From: Saccharofermentans sp.
GTDB taxonomy: Bacteria > Bacillota_A > Clostridia > Saccharofermentanales > Saccharofermentanaceae
Length of the DNA: 16,808 nt
Assembly: GCA_024695565.1 (NCBI GenBank)
Contig: JAILHX010000056.1
Location: 1 to 16,808, forward strand
Direction: 5' to 3'
Below the pieces are notes generated by a model that was given only the letters and a program-made list of their open reading frames with translations, was not told the origin of the DNA and made no database searches. Within the stretch, counting starts at the first letter, position 1, and each line of letters starts with the position of its first letter. The translations under genes were made by a program, and so were the position numbers. Below, one piece after another: positions 3,614 through 11,112 of the stretch.

Positions 3614-4624
3614 TTATTGTCCCTTGCTTGCAAGAAGACGCTGCTTCTCTAATCTTCTTTCTTCTCTCTTTTCTTTTCTGATCTGACGCTGAAGCTTTGC
3701 TTCGTATCTGTCGCGGATCAGAGTGAAATAGATGAGGCCTGATATTGCTGCGGAAATCACGAGCATGACAAGACAGAACGCAGACGATCTGTCCCATACT
3801 TTTCCCGCGTTGAGCAATCTCTCAAGATAATCCATCAAGGTTATTGTTCGCCGTTGTGTATCATAAGGATCGCCAAAATAACTTGGAATCTCACTCATGC
3901 CGAGACCGTCAACTACGGACAGGATTACAATGAAGAACAATATCGGACGCATGCAGGGCAATGTGACCCGGAAGAAAGTATAGGGCCTGTTCGCACCGTC
4001 AACTTCGGCAGCTTCTAATACCTCGGTTGGAACACTGGTAACTCCTACGATCGCATAAAGGCAGGTGATTCCGAAGTGCATGAATATGCCTGCAAGAACT
4101 ATCATTACACGCATCTGCAAGAGATTGGCGATATCTTCTTCGGTGATTCCAAATCCGTCCACCAAGGAGATTATATAGATAACATATCGCGCGGTATAGA
4201 AAAAAATGATAAGACTCAAAAGAGACGGAGACACCATAAGGTTCGGGAAGAAAAATGCAGTCTTAAATAGCCATCTTCCCTTGATCTTCAGTCTTCTGTC
4301 AGTCAGCACTGCAGCAAGCCAGAATGCCAATATCCACTCGGGGATGGTCTGTGCAACAAAAAAGATAGCCGTATTCCTTAATGCGGAAGCAAAAGTACCA
4401 GTCTCAAAAAGGTCCGCAAAATTCTTATACCACGGCAAACCATTGGCGATCAGAAGCGGCGGGGGCTCTTCAATTACGGTAACGTGCTTCAAGTCGCAGA
4501 ATGCATAGTAAAAAGTAGTGAGCATCGGCCAGAGATGGAAGATCAAAAAGCCAAGAACAAAGGGGATAATGAAAATGTATCCCCATTTATTGTAATGCCG
4601 CTCTATTGATTTGTTTTTGCCCAT
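3614..4624 (-). CDS. ABC sugar transporter permease, MalF/UgpA type (copy 1)
   Basis: Integral membrane subunit of a carbohydrate-uptake ABC transporter (family CUT1, MalF-like). In 336 residues, about six membrane segments are visible, starting with residues 15-34. The EAA coupling loop EVLEAAEVDGANRPYTFFRVTLP (201-223; E204, G210, P223) is intact; it contacts the ATPase. The C-terminus (303-331) is a highly basic, charged tail rich in R, K and E, unusual for the family. No classical ribosome site precedes the ATG. It lies 49 bp downstream of a nearly identical paralogue, with the same length and the same TATACTT string just before the start, so it arose by tandem duplication. Substrate is unknown; no ATPase or binding-protein gene is in the window. 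Confidence 0.92.
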   Translation of the reverse strand: MGKNKSIERHYNKWGYIFIIPFVLGFLIFHLWPMLTTFYYAFCDLKHVTVIEEPPPLLIANGLPWYKNFADLFETGTFASALRNTAIFFVAQTIPEWILAFWLAAVLTDRRLKIKGRWLFKTAFFFPNLMVSPSLLSLIIFFYTARYVIYIISLVDGFGITEEDIANLLQMRVMIVLAGIFMHFGITCLYAIVGVTSVPTEVLEAAEVDGANRPYTFFRVTLPCMRPILFFIVILSVVDGLGMSEIPSYFGDPYDTQRRTITLMDYLERLLNAGKVWDRSSAFCLVMLVISAAISGLIYFTLIRDRYEAKLQRQIRKEKREERRLEKQRLLASKGQ

Positions 4625-4673
4625 ATATCATTAAGTATACTGATGTGCGGGAATAAATAAAATAGCGTAAAAA

Positions 4674-5684
4674 TTACTGTTCCTTGGTTGCAAGACGGCG
4701 CTGTCTTTCCAAACGCCTCTCTTCTCTCTTTTCTTTTCTAATCTGACGCTGAAGTTTTGCTTCGTATCTGTCGCGGATCAGAGTGAAATAAATGAGTCCT
4801 GATACTGCTGCGGAAATGACGAGCATGACGAGACAGAATGCGGATGCTCTGTCCCAGACCTTTCCTACTCCGATCAAGGTCTGAAGGTATTGCATCAGGG
4901 TCACGGTTCGCCGTTGCGCATCATATGGATCGCCGAGGAAATCCGGAATATCACTCGAGCTGATTCCGTCAACTACGGTCTTGATTACTATGAAGAAAAG
5001 TATCGGACGCATGCAGGGCAATGTGACACGGAAGAACGTATAAGGTCTGTTCGCGCCGTCCACTTCAGCAGCCTCTAATATCTCGGTAGGAACACTGGTA
5101 ACTCCTACGATCGCATAAAGACATGTTATTCCGAAGTGCACGAAAACGCTTGCAACAATTATCAATACGCGCGGCTGTAAGAGTATCTCAATATCCTTCT
5201 CGGTGAATCCGAATCCGTCCATCATGGAGATCATAAAGACAGTGTATGAAGCAGTATAGTAGAAGCTGACAAATCCCCAAAGAACAGGAGACAGCATAAG
5301 ATTCGGGAAGAAATATGCAGTCTTAAAAAGCCATCTGCCCTTGATCTTCAGTCTTCTGTCAGTCAGGACTGCAGCAAGCCAGAATGCCAGTATCCACTCG
5401 GGGATGGCCTGTGCAACAAAAAAGATAGCCGTATTCCTAAGCGCGGAGACAAAAGTACCTGTCTCAAAAAGATCCGCGAAATTCTTATACCACGGAAGAC
5501 CCTGGGTGATCAGAAGCGGCGGCGGCTCGGTAACTACGGAAACATGTTTCAAGTCAGAGAACGCGTAGTAAAACGTGTTCATCATCGGCCAGAGATGGAA
5601 GATCAAAAAGCCGAGAACGAAGGGGATAATAAAAATGTATCCCCACTTATTGTAATGACGCTCTAATGATTTATTCTTCCCCAT
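4674..5684 (-). CDS. ABC sugar transporter permease, MalF/UgpA type (copy 2)
   Basis: Paralogue of the adjacent permease, also 336 aa, with the same MGKNKS N-terminus, EAA loop (EILEAAEVDGANRPYTFFRVTLP, 201-223) and basic tail. I set the start at MGKNKSLERH, matching the other copy; a longer in-frame reading adds 27 residues that would overlap the promoter. The two proteins are almost identical except in residues about 131-182 and 235-276, which cover membrane/periplasm-facing parts after the third segment and after the EAA loop. A TTGTCG-N18-TATAAT promoter precedes it. It is the first gene of the leftward pair and divergent from the MalG-type gene. Confidence 0.92.
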   Translation of the reverse strand: MGKNKSLERHYNKWGYIFIIPFVLGFLIFHLWPMMNTFYYAFSDLKHVSVVTEPPPLLITQGLPWYKNFADLFETGTFVSALRNTAIFFVAQAIPEWILAFWLAAVLTDRRLKIKGRWLFKTAYFFPNLMLSPVLWGFVSFYYTASYTVFMISMMDGFGFTEKDIEILLQPRVLIIVASVFVHFGITCLYAIVGVTSVPTEILEAAEVDGANRPYTFFRVTLPCMRPILFFIVIKTVVDGISSSDIPDFLGDPYDAQRRTVTLMQYLQTLIGVGKVWDRASAFCLVMLVISAAVSGLIYFTLIRDRYEAKLQRQIRKEKREERRLERQRRLATKEQ

Positions 5685-5735
5685 ATAACCCCAAGTATAC
5701 GGTTTTTGGCCGCTGTTAATATCTTGAACAGGACT

Positions 5736-5765
5736 ATTATATAGCACATACAGCAAATTCGACAA
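5736..5765 (-). promoter_or_regulatory. Promoter of the MalF-type pair
   Basis: TTGTCG at 5760-5765, 18-bp spacer and perfect TATAAT at 5736-5741 on the minus strand. Its -35 box is 6 bp from the -35 box of the divergent promoter, so one regulator could act on both. Confidence 0.65.
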
Positions 5766-5771
5766 CTTTAT

Positions 5772-5800
5772 TTGACATAAAGCGTTTATACCAATAGAAT
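5772..5800 (+). promoter_or_regulatory. Promoter of the MalG-type permease
   Basis: Perfect TTGACA at 5772-5777, 17-bp spacer, TAGAAT at 5795-5800. Expected RNA start is about 30 bp before the ATG of the permease gene. Confidence 0.75.
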
Positions 5801-5836
5801 TGTTTTCGGGAGCGCTAAAAAATAAGCGGGGATAAT

Positions 5837-6691
5837 ATGAGCGAGACTGTGGTAAGAACCAATAAGATCAGGAACCATGAGATTTTTCTCAAGGTCGTTG
5901 TTTACGCCATATCGATCACGCTGGTCTACATGACCATGAAGCCGCTTTGGGATCTCTTTATGCAGTTCCTCGGGCAAGGCGTTATACGGCAAAATGAGAT
6001 AGTTAATATTAAGTTATCAAAGATCCTGCCTCAGAGATGGAAAGAGTTTGTCAGTTTCTTCTCATCCAGAACTGCCAAGGGTTTCCTTAATTCCGTAATC
6101 GTTACCGCAGCAAGTACGATACTTAATGTTTATTTCTCTGCGATGACTGCATTTGCCATTTCCGCATACAAGTGGAAGCTCAGAAAGATATTCAGCAATA
6201 CCGTTCTCGCTCTCATGATGATCCCCAACGTCGTTGCATCGGCAGGCTTTATCCAGATGGTTTACAGGTTACACTTGAACAACAATCTCGCAATGCTGTT
6301 CCTTCCTGCCATCGCAACTCCGATATCGGTCGTCTTCATGAGACTTTATCTGGATTCCGTATTCTCAATGGATATCGTCTATTCCGCACGAATAGACGGA
6401 GCGGGTGAGATCAGGATATTCCACCAGATCGCGCTGCCGATCATGAAGCCCGCGATCGCTACGCAGGCAGTCTTCGCGATAGTCGCAAGCTGGAACGAGA
6501 TGTTCCTTCCGATGGTTATCATAACGGAAGATGACCGGCGAACGCTCCCCGCCATGCTGGTGCTTAATTACGCCATGGGCGGAGACACTACGATCGAGGA
6601 CCTCATATCGATCGTCCCGCTCGTCGTCTCATACATAATCCTGTCCAGGCACATCGTTGAGGACGTACAGCTGGGCAGCGTTAAGATGTAA
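5837..6691 (+). CDS. ABC sugar transporter permease, MalG type
   Basis: Second membrane subunit of a CUT1-type sugar importer, 284 aa. About six membrane segments are visible, from residues 19-33 onward; the coupling loop SARIDGAGEIRIFHQIALP (183-201) keeps D187, G188 and P201 but has SAR where EAA is usual. The SWNEMFLPMVIITEDDRRTLPAML block (218-241) is typical of MalG-like proteins. The ribosome site is weak (GCGGGGA before ATG). It is read away from two MalF-type paralogues, so two alternative heterodimers with this single MalG subunit are possible. The ATPase would have to come from elsewhere, as is known for shared MsmK-like ATPases. Confidence 0.92.
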   Translation: MSETVVRTNKIRNHEIFLKVVVYAISITLVYMTMKPLWDLFMQFLGQGVIRQNEIVNIKLSKILPQRWKEFVSFFSSRTAKGFLNSVIVTAASTILNVYFSAMTAFAISAYKWKLRKIFSNTVLALMMIPNVVASAGFIQMVYRLHLNNNLAMLFLPAIATPISVVFMRLYLDSVFSMDIVYSARIDGAGEIRIFHQIALPIMKPAIATQAVFAIVASWNEMFLPMVIITEDDRRTLPAMLVLNYAMGGDTTIEDLISIVPLVVSYIILSRHIVEDVQLGSVKM

Positions 6692-6721
6692 AGCTTCGTT
6701 GTTAATCAAGAAATTTGCCGC

Positions 6722-6752
6722 GCCCGGGAGCAGTTCCCGGGCCTCGTTTTTT
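6722..6752 (+). terminator. Intrinsic terminator after the MalG-type gene
   Basis: GCCCGGGA pairs perfectly with TCCCGGGC across a 5-nt loop, followed by CTCG and six T on the plus strand. Confidence 0.88.
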
Positions 6753-6757
6753 GGGGA

Positions 6758-7450
6758 TCAGATCTCAATAATTCTTCTGTACAGACAGTGGAACTTATCG
6801 TAGTCCGTATCTTCATGGTAGTGACCGAAATACCAGGCGTCGTAACTGATGCCCTGCTCGGTTATCAGGCCTGATAAGAATGCGGTCAGCTTGTTGAGCT
6901 TCCTTGCGACGTCCATGCCGGTATAGTTATACGCATAGTCTTCCGGCGCACAGTGAGTGACGACGTAATTGACCTTAAAATCGTGTGCCTGAAGATTCCT
7001 GACCGCTTCATCATATTCCGCGTCTGACGGGAGCTCTCTGGCCCACCAGGAGACGCCTTCTTTGCGGTAGGCTTTGTCGGTCGACTGGGCGCCGCCCATT
7101 GTGAAGAATGTCCGTCCCCCGATCTCGAAAACCTGGCCGCGCATGAGATGTATGACCGTATCAGAGATGCGGTGGATCTTACCGCCGTGCCACTCCTCGA
7201 CCGGATACTGATCGAGGGCGTCGTGGTTCTCGTGATTGCCGTCAACAAAAAGCGTCGTGAAGTTACGGCTCTCATAAGTCTTGATGATGTATCTGTCAGT
7301 TTTGTCCATTCCCCAGACGCCTCCGAAGTCGCCTGCGATGATGACATAGTCATCCTTGGCAAGCTTCTTCTGTTCGGGGAAACGCGATGTGTTGAGCTTA
7401 TCCCAATCGACATCGCAATGTGTATCGCCTGTTATAAATATCAGTGACAT
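6758..7450 (-). CDS. Calcineurin-like metallophosphoesterase
   Basis: A 230-aa soluble phosphoesterase with all dinuclear metal-site motifs in order: GDTHCD (D9, H11), AGDFGG (D41), GNHEN (N72, H73), VTHCAP (H166) and FGHYHED (H210, H212). Substrate cannot be read; members of this group act on phosphoesters including nucleotides. The W-rich segments GGVWG and SWWARELP are typical of the small Firmicute branch of the family. Its ATG begins two bases after the TAA of the upstream membrane-protein gene and has no ribosome site of its own, so translation is probably coupled. Confidence 0.93.
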   Translation of the reverse strand: MSLIFITGDTHCDVDWDKLNTSRFPEQKKLAKDDYVIIAGDFGGVWGMDKTDRYIIKTYESRNFTTLFVDGNHENHDALDQYPVEEWHGGKIHRISDTVIHLMRGQVFEIGGRTFFTMGGAQSTDKAYRKEGVSWWARELPSDAEYDEAVRNLQAHDFKVNYVVTHCAPEDYAYNYTGMDVARKLNKLTAFLSGLITEQGISYDAWYFGHYHEDTDYDKFHCLYRRIIEI

Positions 7451-7452
7451 AG

Positions 7453-8379
7453 TTATACAAAATAATAGTTCTGAAAACTCAGCAGCATTATTGCCAGAGC
7501 CACCACATGGACTGCGTTGATCACGATCGCGGCGATGGCAAAACCTTTGCCGCGCATAGGGGTTTTCGATGCCTTGGCAAGAGAACTTGAAGCTAGGATC
7601 AGTCCCACGACTGCAAGTATTATACCTGGCAGAAAGACCAGGTAAGACAGCATCTTGAAGAAGTCATCCTGCATGGCGAGCGGGCCCAGATAGATAGAAT
7701 ACATAAATACGAACGTGGCGTTTATATCATACGCTATGAATGCGAGGATGAAGCCTGCGATTCCGCCCTTTGCAAGAGGTGCTTTGCTCCCGGGCGCAGC
7801 AGGTTTGGACTCTTCTGCCAATGCAAATCTCTTAAGGAGATCTGCGAGTTCATCGGCAGCTGCGATCGATTCCTGAACCTGTTTTGAGGACAGCAGGAAC
7901 GAAACTCTGGACGTAAACGTCGGGAATCTGAATCTTCTTTTCCCGTGGTAGAACTGGAGAAAAACATATCTGGTTCCGCCAAAAGGCGCCCGGGAATAAG
8001 CCGACCGCACATGACTTAACTCACTTGCATGGACCATCTGGAATTTGAACGGATTAAACGTTGAGGCAAGTGCGACTCTGCCTGTTGCTTCTTCGATGCA
8101 CAGCATCGAATGCATGCTCCACGGACCGCTTGTCTCGAACGTTCTCGTCATGCCGAAGTTCAGCTTCCCGAGATTCTTCTCGAGAATGCGCCTGGCGATC
8201 GGATAAAAGATCAGGTTGGCAGTATCAAGATAAATGATCCAGCAGGCAAGGACGGCCAAAACCCGGAACAAACCACCCTTCATTCCGGTCAGCATGTCAG
8301 CGCCGTAACCGATCAGATATGCTGCTCCAACGAAGCACACTGTATAGACTATGAGTACTAACGGGTTGATCTTTCTCAT
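7453..8379 (-). CDS. Uncharacterised multi-pass membrane protein
   Basis: I do not recognise a named family. From the ATG at 8379 it is 308 aa: two membrane segments near the N-terminus (about residues 9-28 and 36-60), a soluble middle of about 130 residues with alternating beta-like strands that could be a PH-like domain (inference), an Ala/Pro/Lys linker, and three C-terminal hydrophobic segments. A TTG at 8409 would add 10 residues and overlap the preceding gene; the ATG lies 13 bp after that gene's stop and seems likelier, though neither has a strong ribosome site. It is the upstream partner of the phosphoesterase gene. Confidence 0.75.
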   Translation of the reverse strand: MRKINPLVLIVYTVCFVGAAYLIGYGADMLTGMKGGLFRVLAVLACWIIYLDTANLIFYPIARRILEKNLGKLNFGMTRTFETSGPWSMHSMLCIEEATGRVALASTFNPFKFQMVHASELSHVRSAYSRAPFGGTRYVFLQFYHGKRRFRFPTFTSRVSFLLSSKQVQESIAAADELADLLKRFALAEESKPAAPGSKAPLAKGGIAGFILAFIAYDINATFVFMYSIYLGPLAMQDDFFKMLSYLVFLPGIILAVVGLILASSSLAKASKTPMRGKGFAIAAIVINAVHVVALAIMLLSFQNYYFV

Positions 8380-8392
8380 TTTAAGGAATGAT

Positions 8393-8911
8393 TTAGAAGA
8401 ACGCTTCAATGTTCTCGATGTAATCTGTGCAGTTCTCTTTGCCGTTCATTCTGATCACGAAGTCGATCATGTCCTCTTCACTGAAGCACTCAGTTGCATT
8501 CATCGAGATGAAAATGAAGTGAGGATACAGGCTGTCAAAAAACTTCTCCGCGCGGAGCTTTTCGATCGCCTGAACAAAGCATTCATAGACTTCGTCCCTG
8601 GACATTGAAGCATAGCCGTCAGTCAGGAAATTTCTTGCTTCAGTAAGGAATTCGGGCTCACCGATTATGTACCATTCGTATTCGCAGAAACGGTAGTACC
8701 AGTCATCGTCGCAGGCATCTTCGAGATTCATCTTATGATGCTCTTCGGTATTCACATAGAAAGTAAAAGTATACTCACTGTCAGGAGTTGTTAAGTTGTC
8801 AGCTTCGAATGAGAGGATGTAGATGTCCTCATCACCATATTCCTTGAGCACTGCAGGAATACCTTCCTTCAAACCCTTTACCAAGAGATCTGTGAATTCG
8901 TCTTTATACAT
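8393..8911 (-). CDS. DUF4303-like protein
   Basis: A 172-aa acidic soluble protein. The layout fits the DUF4303 family: an N-terminal helix followed by IYILSFEADNLTTPDSEYTFTFYVNTEE, a WYYRFCEYEWYIIGEPEF core, and a C-terminal helical half. Its function is unknown; related proteins are often single genes or sit among immunity-type proteins of polymorphic toxin systems. ATG follows a good GGGAGG site. No toxin gene is visible next to it. Downstream it nearly abuts the membrane-protein gene, so the three may form one operon. Confidence 0.75.
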   Translation of the reverse strand: MYKDEFTDLLVKGLKEGIPAVLKEYGDEDIYILSFEADNLTTPDSEYTFTFYVNTEEHHKMNLEDACDDDWYYRFCEYEWYIIGEPEFLTEARNFLTDGYASMSRDEVYECFVQAIEKLRAEKFFDSLYPHFIFISMNATECFSEEDMIDFVIRMNGKENCTDYIENIEAFF

Positions 8912-8962
8912 AACGCCCTCCCTGATTTTTTGATAGTTCAGATTATAACAGTTAAACCTATA

Positions 8963-9505
8963 TCAGTCGTTCATATATTGCCTGATAGGATCGTCAGTCC
9001 ACACCTGTGCTTCTATATACCGTTCAGGTCCAAATGAACCGTCGTTATTCCAGTCCTGAGGCAATCCGTATCTGGCTATGACATCCAGTATCTCTTCGTA
9101 TGTATAGACCTTCCTGCGGTACTCTTTTCCGTCAGTAACGCGCGGACTGAATGTCGGCATGGAATCACCATAAGTAAATGATATCTTGCGCGTATCAAAT
9201 TCTTCTATCGGGATCTTTATCTCACCCGGATCTTCGAACCATGTGGCAAGCCACGGACTGTGTTCCACAACGAGATAATGGGGTGAAGGAATATCCATTA
9301 AGATGCCTTTTGCCTGAGCTTCTTTTTTGACTGTCTTCTCGCAGTTCATGCGCTTGAAAATGTAGTCGTCATCACGCTTGGCAGTAAGGGAATCCGGGCG
9401 CGCTTGCTTTATTCTCTCAAGGACAGAAACAGCGCTGTCTTCTGACAGTGCAGTAAGGCTCTTAAACGGTCCTGAGCGTTTGTCAAAAAAGTGATAAAGG
9501 TACAA
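8963..9505 (-). CDS. Conserved hypothetical protein (YHFFDKRSGPF-type)
   Basis: A 180-aa soluble protein without signal peptide or membrane segment. It begins MYLYHFFDKRSGPFKSLTALSEDSAVSVLERIK, an N-terminal pattern I associate with a hypothetical family of unknown function in Firmicutes, and has an aromatic centre (SPHYLVVEHSPWLATWFEDP) and a C-terminal GLPQDWNNDGSFGPERYIEAQVW. The start is TTG at 9505, supported by GAGAGG 7-8 nt upstream. No catalytic motif is evident. Confidence 0.78.
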   Translation of the reverse strand: MYLYHFFDKRSGPFKSLTALSEDSAVSVLERIKQARPDSLTAKRDDDYIFKRMNCEKTVKKEAQAKGILMDIPSPHYLVVEHSPWLATWFEDPGEIKIPIEEFDTRKISFTYGDSMPTFSPRVTDGKEYRRKVYTYEEILDVIARYGLPQDWNNDGSFGPERYIEAQVWTDDPIRQYMND

Positions 9506-9537
9506 AGTTTTTCCTCTCTTAAAAATACAGTTGATAA

Positions 9538-9567
9538 GTTATAGAAATCAGCTTCTGCAAATGTCTG
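9538..9567 (-). promoter_or_regulatory. Possible promoter of the TTG-start hypothetical gene
   Basis: CAGACA and TATAAC with an 18-bp spacer on the minus strand. An 18-bp near-palindrome (CATACCATATATGATATG) lies about 6 bp further upstream, at 9573-9590, and could be a regulator site. Confidence 0.35.
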
Positions 9568-9624
9568 ATTCTCATACCATATATGATATGAAAAATAGCA
9601 CATGCTAAGACTTATTTCCGCGCT

Positions 9625-9793
9625 TTATATTGCCTTGATAAATATCAATTCCATCGGCTGCTCATAGCCCGGAATATCAATGGTGAAACCACTGCTTGTC
9701 TTGGACCTTCTTATCGAATTCAGTATCAGGCAGGTGTTTATCAAGCTGATACCAGAATGCTTTATCTTCTGTTGTGACGTATCTGATCTCCAT
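9625..9793 (-). pseudogene. GNAT acetyltransferase remnant with internal deletion
   Basis: From ATG 9793 the frame reads MEIRYVTTEDKAFWYQLDKHLPDTEFDKKVQDKQWFHH and stops, which is the N-terminus of a small GNAT N-acetyltransferase. A different frame then gives GFTIDIPGYEQPMELIFIKAI and a stop, which is the C-terminus of the same family. The acetyl-CoA-binding middle (roughly 90 residues in intact relatives) is gone and the ends are out of frame. This cannot encode an active enzyme. Confidence 0.75.
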
Positions 9794-9862
9794 ATAATTC
9801 CCCACATTGTTCTTAACGCTTGTGCTTACTGAAATCTTATATTAAATACTTAAAAAATGGGC

Positions 9863-9899
9863 AAAAAAATATAAGGAATCGCGTTTCCTTATATTTTTT
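9863..9899. terminator. Bidirectional intrinsic terminator
   Basis: A-tract plus TATAAGGAA pairs with TTCCTTATA plus T-tract across a short TCGCG loop, giving U-runs on both strands. It ends the Cys-rich protein gene on its right (minus strand). Confidence 0.8.
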
Positions 9900-9927
9900 C
9901 GAATACTTTTCGCTGGAATAATATAAA

Positions 9928-10656
9928 TTACTGTGTTGATACCGGATTGTTCTTCCTGCTCGCGCACTCGGGACAATAGGTCATGGGCGTGATGGAGAAG
10001 AAAGATTCTTTTCTGTAACCGCACTTGGAGCAGATAAATACATACTTGGTGAAAACGCTGCCCATTGTGGTGCTGACGAGCCATGTGCCTTCGGAATCGT
10101 CGTCGTTTGCCTGCTGGGTAATCGTATCAAGAACATCGGGCTGCTCTGCGGGGGCTTCTGCAACTGTTTCTGCGGCTTTCTCTGCAACTTCTTCTGCCTC
10201 TTCAGCCTTTTCTTCAGGCTCTTCGGATTCTTCTTTGACATCGGATCTGTGGAAGAAGAACTCTTCTTGATTCCTGCCGAGAGGCGCTTCTTCGGATTCT
10301 GACAGTAAGCCAAATCCGTCTGAGGATCCTAAACCTAACTTAGGTCCTTCTGATTCTAACTTAAGGCCTCCGGAGTGTTCTGAACCTAACTTAAATCCTT
10401 CTGATAATAACCTAAATCCATCTGAGGGTTCTGATACTGACTTAATCTCTGCTGCAGGTTCTGATTTAATCTCTTCCTTGGGCTGAGAAACAATCTCAAT
10501 TGTCTCTTCGTCAAACCATGTGCTGGGCTTGGGTTCTTCAAATGTGCACTTCGTGATATAGAAGGGACAGCCTTCGCAATCGTCCCTGTTGACACACATC
10601 CTGTAGATGCCACGTAATAACTGATCTGTCAGTTTCTCATTGTTTTCCTTGTCCAT
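9928..10656 (-). CDS. Protein with N-terminal Cys cluster and C-terminal zinc ribbon
   Basis: A 242-aa protein of unknown function. The N-terminus has C21-x5-C27-x2-C30-x6-C37, a possible metal site; the C-terminus has C209-x2-C212 and C228-x2-C231, a typical zinc ribbon. Between them lies a low-complexity region: residues 78-121 hold repeats built on SDGF-LLSE, GFKLGSE and GPKLG, then an acidic Glu/Ala-rich stretch (140-172). The repeats are also visible as DNA repeats, suggesting recent slippage. ATG follows a strong AAGGAG. It has its own extended -10 promoter and a foldable leader. Zinc ribbons often bind nucleic acid or proteins, but no partner is indicated. Confidence 0.82.
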   Translation of the reverse strand: MDKENNEKLTDQLLRGIYRMCVNRDDCEGCPFYITKCTFEEPKPSTWFDEETIEIVSQPKEEIKSEPAAEIKSVSEPSDGFRLLSEGFKLGSEHSGGLKLESEGPKLGLGSSDGFGLLSESEEAPLGRNQEEFFFHRSDVKEESEEPEEKAEEAEEVAEKAAETVAEAPAEQPDVLDTITQQANDDDSEGTWLVSTTMGSVFTKYVFICSKCGYRKESFFSITPMTYCPECASRKNNPVSTQ

Positions 10657-10754
10657 AGGATTACTCCTTACTACAAGATACAGATATCAATAATTGCGCT
10701 GAGAGACCCAAAACATCCGGCACAAGACACCGGAAAAATATCTGTCAGTGTAGT
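10657..10754 (-). promoter_or_regulatory. Structured 5' leader of the zinc-ribbon gene
   Basis: The predicted transcript begins near ACTACA (10749-10754), which pairs with TGTAGT (10670-10675) next to the AAGGAG site; inside it CAGATAT pairs with ATATCTG, and a CCGG/CCGG mini-hairpin sits within. A leader closed on itself just before the ribosome site may control translation. It does not match a riboswitch class I know. Confidence 0.45.
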
Positions 10755-10755
10755 A

Positions 10756-10784
10756 ATTATAGCACGCGAGAAAAGGCATGAAAA
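10756..10784 (-). promoter_or_regulatory. Extended -10 promoter of the zinc-ribbon gene
   Basis: TGCTATAAT gives a perfect extended -10 on the minus strand; a weak -35 TTTTCA lies 17 bp upstream. Confidence 0.65.
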
Positions 10785-10831
10785 TCTAAAGGCGTTTACA
10801 CCACTGATATGAGACGATTTTAACAGTGTTA

Positions 10832-10891
10832 CAAAAGAGCAAAGCCCCCTCATATTTGGAAAGATCTGAAGTGCTGAAGAGGGGGCCTTGC
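10832..10891 (-). terminator. Intrinsic terminator of the candidate ncRNA
   Basis: An 8-bp GC-rich stem extended by flanking GCAA/TTGC pairs, with a 27-nt loop; TCTTTTG follows on the minus strand. The long loop is unusual, so the structure may also be a functional domain of the RNA. Confidence 0.6.
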
Positions 10892-11004
10892 AAGAGTTGT
10901 TGGAAGTAAGGAACCGCTTGAGGGTTTGTGAAGCGGTACAGTGCTTTCCTATTATCTTCCATATGGTGATGCCCGGGTCCTGATTGACCTTGACTGTCAC
11001 ATCC
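10832..11004 (-). ncRNA. Candidate non-coding RNA, about 170 nt
   Basis: A consensus-like promoter upstream and a strong terminator hairpin (GCCCCCTC with GAGGGGGC, then GCTCTTTTG) bound the unit. Between them a second stable hairpin, GGAA-CCGCTT with AAGCGG-TTCC, forms part of a longer fold closed by GGAAG/CTTCC. The only open frame across it (134 aa, Cys/Ser/Phe-rich, running over promoter and terminator) does not look like a protein. The zinc-ribbon gene downstream has a separate promoter, so this is probably an independent RNA rather than a leader. I cannot match it to 6S, SRP, tmRNA, RNase P or T-box RNA. Confidence 0.5.
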
Positions 11005-11010
11005 TTTATG

Positions 11011-11039
11011 ATTTTATCGACACAGTGTTGATTTAACAA
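11011..11039 (-). promoter_or_regulatory. Promoter of the candidate ncRNA with operator-like palindrome
   Basis: TTGTTA at 11034-11039, 17-bp spacer, TAAAAT at 11011-11016 on the minus strand. The spacer contains ATCGACAC-A-GTGTTGAT (11016-11032), a 17-bp palindrome with one mismatched pair, exactly between the two boxes. A TetR-family gene starts about 80 bp away in the opposite direction, so the palindrome is a good candidate for its operator. A half-like copy, ATCGACAC, recurs near 11067. Confidence 0.6.
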
Positions 11040-11112
11040 TACGCAGTTTATTTGCTTTCGTTGTGAAATCGACACATTTCGAAAATCTGTAGATAAATAA
11101 CGAGGTGTTTTT

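Noticed and set aside
3450..3797. 115-aa minus-strand open frame over the end of permease copy 1
   Set aside because: It is an out-of-frame shadow of the permease that continues through the terminator hairpin.
9409..9603. 64-aa minus-strand open frame upstream of the TTG-start gene
   Set aside because: It overlaps that gene in another frame, crosses the probable promoter and has no ribosome site or family resemblance.
10839..10960. T-box, 6S or SRP RNA
   Set aside because: GGAACCGC resembles part of a T-box but the rest of that motif and a regulated aminoacyl-type gene are missing; closing stems of 6S and the SRP tetraloop domain are not found.
10671..11075. 134-aa minus-strand open frame
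   Set aside because: It spans a predicted promoter, terminator hairpin and second hairpin, has no ribosome site and a composition unlike the neighbouring proteins.
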